This document shows positions 4,406 through 5,981 of a stretch of 5,981 nt of DNA, in pieces (within the stretch, counting starts at the first letter, position 1; each line of letters begins with the position of its first letter). The DNA is from Nitrospirota bacterium (GTDB lineage Bacteria; Nitrospirota; Thermodesulfovibrionia; UBA6902), in NCBI GenBank assembly GCA_024277515.1, contig JAJRVB010000178.1, positions 1 through 5,981 on the forward strand, written 5' to 3'. The translations under genes and the position numbers were made by a program. Below the pieces are notes generated by a model that saw only the letters and a list, made by a program, of their open reading frames with translations, was not told the origin of the DNA and searched no databases.

Positions 4406-5981
4406 ATGGATCCTGTCTGGCTGGCTGTTGCATTTATACTTGGTTTTGGTGTGCGTCAGGCCGGGCTGCCGCCCCTGGTCGGTTTTCTGGCCGCCGGTTT
4501 TGTACTCAATGCCATGGGTGCTGAAGGCGGTGAGGTCCTTGAAATAATCGCTGACCTCGGCGTGACCCTGCTGCTCTTCAGCATCGGATTAAAACTGAAT
4601 ATACGGAGCCTGCTGAAGCCCGAGGTCTGGGCCGGTGCATCCATTCACATGATTGTCACCGTCTGTCTGTTCGGCGCCGGGATATACGGACTGGGTATGA
4701 CGGGGCTGTCAATGTTCAGCGGCCTGGATTTCAGGCTGTCCATATTGATTGCCTTTGCGCTGAGCTTTTCCAGTACGGTCTTTGCGGTGAAGGTGCTGGA
4801 GGAAAAAGGCGAAATATCCTCCATGTACGGCCGTGTCTCCATCGGTATCCTTATCATTCAGGACATTATCGCGGTCTTTTTTCTGAGCATGTCCACAGGC
4901 AAGGTCCCTTCATTGTGGGCGATTCCGCTGATAGTTCTGCTTTTTCTCATACGACCGCTTCTGAAAACATTGATGGAACGCTCAGGGCATGGGGAGCTTC
5001 TTATACTCAGCGGGCTGTTCCTTGCGCTGGTAGTGGGCGCCGCGGGTTTTGAACTGGTTGATATGAAGGCGGACCTCGGGGCCCTGCTTGTCGGCATACT
5101 CCTTGCCGGACACCCCAAGGCATCAGAGCTCTCCAAATCCCTTATGGGGTTCAAGGACATATTCCTTGTCGGTTTTTTTCTGAGTATAGGACTGTCAGGC
5201 GCGCCCGGCATCGAAGCCGTTGGAGCAGCGGCTTTACTGACAGCGGTTATGCCGCTTAAAGTAGCCCTTTTTTTCCTGCTTCTTACCCGCTTCAGGCTGA
5301 GGGCCCGTACGTCCCTGCTGGCATCGCTGAGCCTTGCAAATTACAGCGAGTTCGGACTTATCGTAGGCGCTGTCAGTGCGGCCAACGGCTGGATCAGCAG
5401 TGACTGGCTTGTGATCATTGCCATCGCACTTTCGATGACCTTTGTGATAGCAGCCCCGCTGAACTCCTCCGCCCACGCTTTATATACCCGTTTTACAGGA
5501 GGTCTGAAATTATTTGAGACGAGGACGCGCCTGCCTGAAGATGAACCGGTCTCTCCGGGAGACGCAACGATTGCGGTTATCGGTATGGGCCGTGTCGGGA
5601 CAGGCGCCTACGACGCCATGCGTGAACGTTTCGGGAATACGGTCATCGGCCTGGATTTTAACCCGGAAAAGGTCAAACAGCACCTGGACGCGGGCCGAAA
5701 CGTAATACTCGGCGATTCCACAGACTGTGACTTCTGGGAAAAGGCAAAGGAGGGTTTGAGCGGCAGGATCTGCCTGGTGATGCTGACCCTTTCGAATCTT
5801 AAGGAAAACCTTCTTGTTGTGAAACTGCTTGCAGAATATAAATACCGGGGGATTATCAGTGCAGCAGCAAAGTTTGATGATGAAGTTGAAGCGCTGAAAA
5901 AAGCGGGTGTGCATGCCGCATATGACCTGTACGCAGAGTCAGGCGCAGGATTTGCCGAGCATGTGAGCAGGAAACTTGATA
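4406..5981 (+). CDS. KefB/YbaL-like cation:proton antiporter (CPA2) with TrkA-N/RCK domain, 3' partial
   Basis: 525 residues are visible and the frame is open at the window end; family members run only modestly longer. The first 360 or so residues are a string of hydrophobic helices with CPA2 marks: GLPPLVGFLAAGFVLN (20-35), GVTLLLFSIGLKLNI (52-66), SFSSTVFAVKVLEEKGE (120-136) and ILIIQDIIAV (148-157). The Gln152-Asp153 pair corresponds to the ion-binding 'QD' of KefB/KefC. After a linker comes a Rossmann fold: GMGRVG (393-398) as the GxGxxG loop, acidic Asp417 at the end of strand 2, and ILGDSTDCDF. This is the TrkA-N/RCK domain that binds NAD(H)-type nucleotides. Where KefC has its HALESD gating loop, this protein has HPKASELSKSL (236-246), so glutathione gating as in KefC is unlikely. 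It probably exchanges K+ or Na+ for H+ at the inner membrane. The pyk-antiporter pair suggests one operon. Confidence 0.92.
   Translation, partial: MDPVWLAVAFILGFGVRQAGLPPLVGFLAAGFVLNAMGAEGGEVLEIIADLGVTLLLFSIGLKLNIRSLLKPEVWAGASIHMIVTVCLFGAGIYGLGMTGLSMFSGLDFRLSILIAFALSFSSTVFAVKVLEEKGEISSMYGRVSIGILIIQDIIAVFFLSMSTGKVPSLWAIPLIVLLFLIRPLLKTLMERSGHGELLILSGLFLALVVGAAGFELVDMKADLGALLVGILLAGHPKASELSKSLMGFKDIFLVGFFLSIGLSGAPGIEAVGAAALLTAVMPLKVALFFLLLTRFRLRARTSLLASLSLANYSEFGLIVGAVSAANGWISSDWLVIIAIALSMTFVIAAPLNSSAHALYTRFTGGLKLFETRTRLPEDEPVSPGDATIAVIGMGRVGTGAYDAMRERFGNTVIGLDFNPEKVKQHLDAGRNVILGDSTDCDFWEKAKEGLSGRICLVMLTLSNLKENLLVVKLLAEYKYRGIISAAAKFDDEVEALKKAGVHAAYDLYAESGAGFAEHVSRKLD

Noticed and set aside
4456..5914. 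A series of - strand open frames (62-134 codons) across the antiporter gene
   Set aside because: They are low-complexity Ser/Pro/Arg-rich shadows of a membrane protein gene with biased codons. None shows a domain or a good start.
1..5981. CRISPR array or other regularly spaced repeat array
   Set aside because: No set of three or more regularly spaced repeats of suitable length was found by eye.

Overview
The window looks like chromosomal DNA from a Gram-negative anaerobe of the Desulfobacterota (deltaproteobacterial) type. This placement is an inference. It rests on the style of the pyruvate kinase and its antiporter neighbour, an outer-membrane-type DUF3313 lipoprotein, and accessory genes (DUF3368, archaeal-type AAA ATPase, IS66) that are frequent in such genomes. 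No rRNA or other decisive marker is present.

The left third (about 1-1860) is accessory. It opens with the C-terminal end of a DUF3368/PIN-like toxin on the + strand. A convergent AAA+ ATPase of the archaeal ATPase (PF01637-like) class follows on the - strand. Its promoter at about 1347-1375 carries a strikingly symmetric set of TTGTAATA/TATTACAA half-sites placed on the -10 and -35 boxes. Next comes a gene-poor stretch with three inverted repeats (1413-1504), then a decayed C-terminal fragment of an IS66-family transposase (- strand). No intact mobile element is visible.

A complete tRNA-Arg(CCT) gene at 1896-1972, with encoded CCA, separates this region from the housekeeping right side. It has a good sigma70-like promoter at 1816-1844, right at the edge of the IS66 remnant, and a plausible rho-independent terminator at 1998-2024.

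The right two thirds (about 2090-5981) are all on the + strand and have richer G+C codon usage. They hold a DUF3313 lipoprotein preceded by a perfect 11-bp tandem repeat, a pyruvate kinase, and a KefB/YbaL-like cation:proton antiporter with a C-terminal TrkA-N (RCK) domain that runs off the window. The pyruvate kinase has no in-frame ATG, GTG or TTG upstream of its conserved first beta strand. A strong AGGAGG lies 7 nt before an ATC codon at 2928, so a rare AUC start is the best reading. The first ATG (2994) would remove the conserved KTKIVCTIGPAS segment. The kinase also carries the Leu/Lys/Ile signature of K+-independent pyruvate kinases, and it sits 38 bp upstream of a putative K+(Na+)/H+ antiporter, probably in one transcript.

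I do not see a clearly new multi-gene system. The points most worth a second look are the non-AUG start of pyk, the K+-independence signature beside an antiporter gene, the operator-like array of the AAA ATPase, and the IS66/tRNA-promoter junction.
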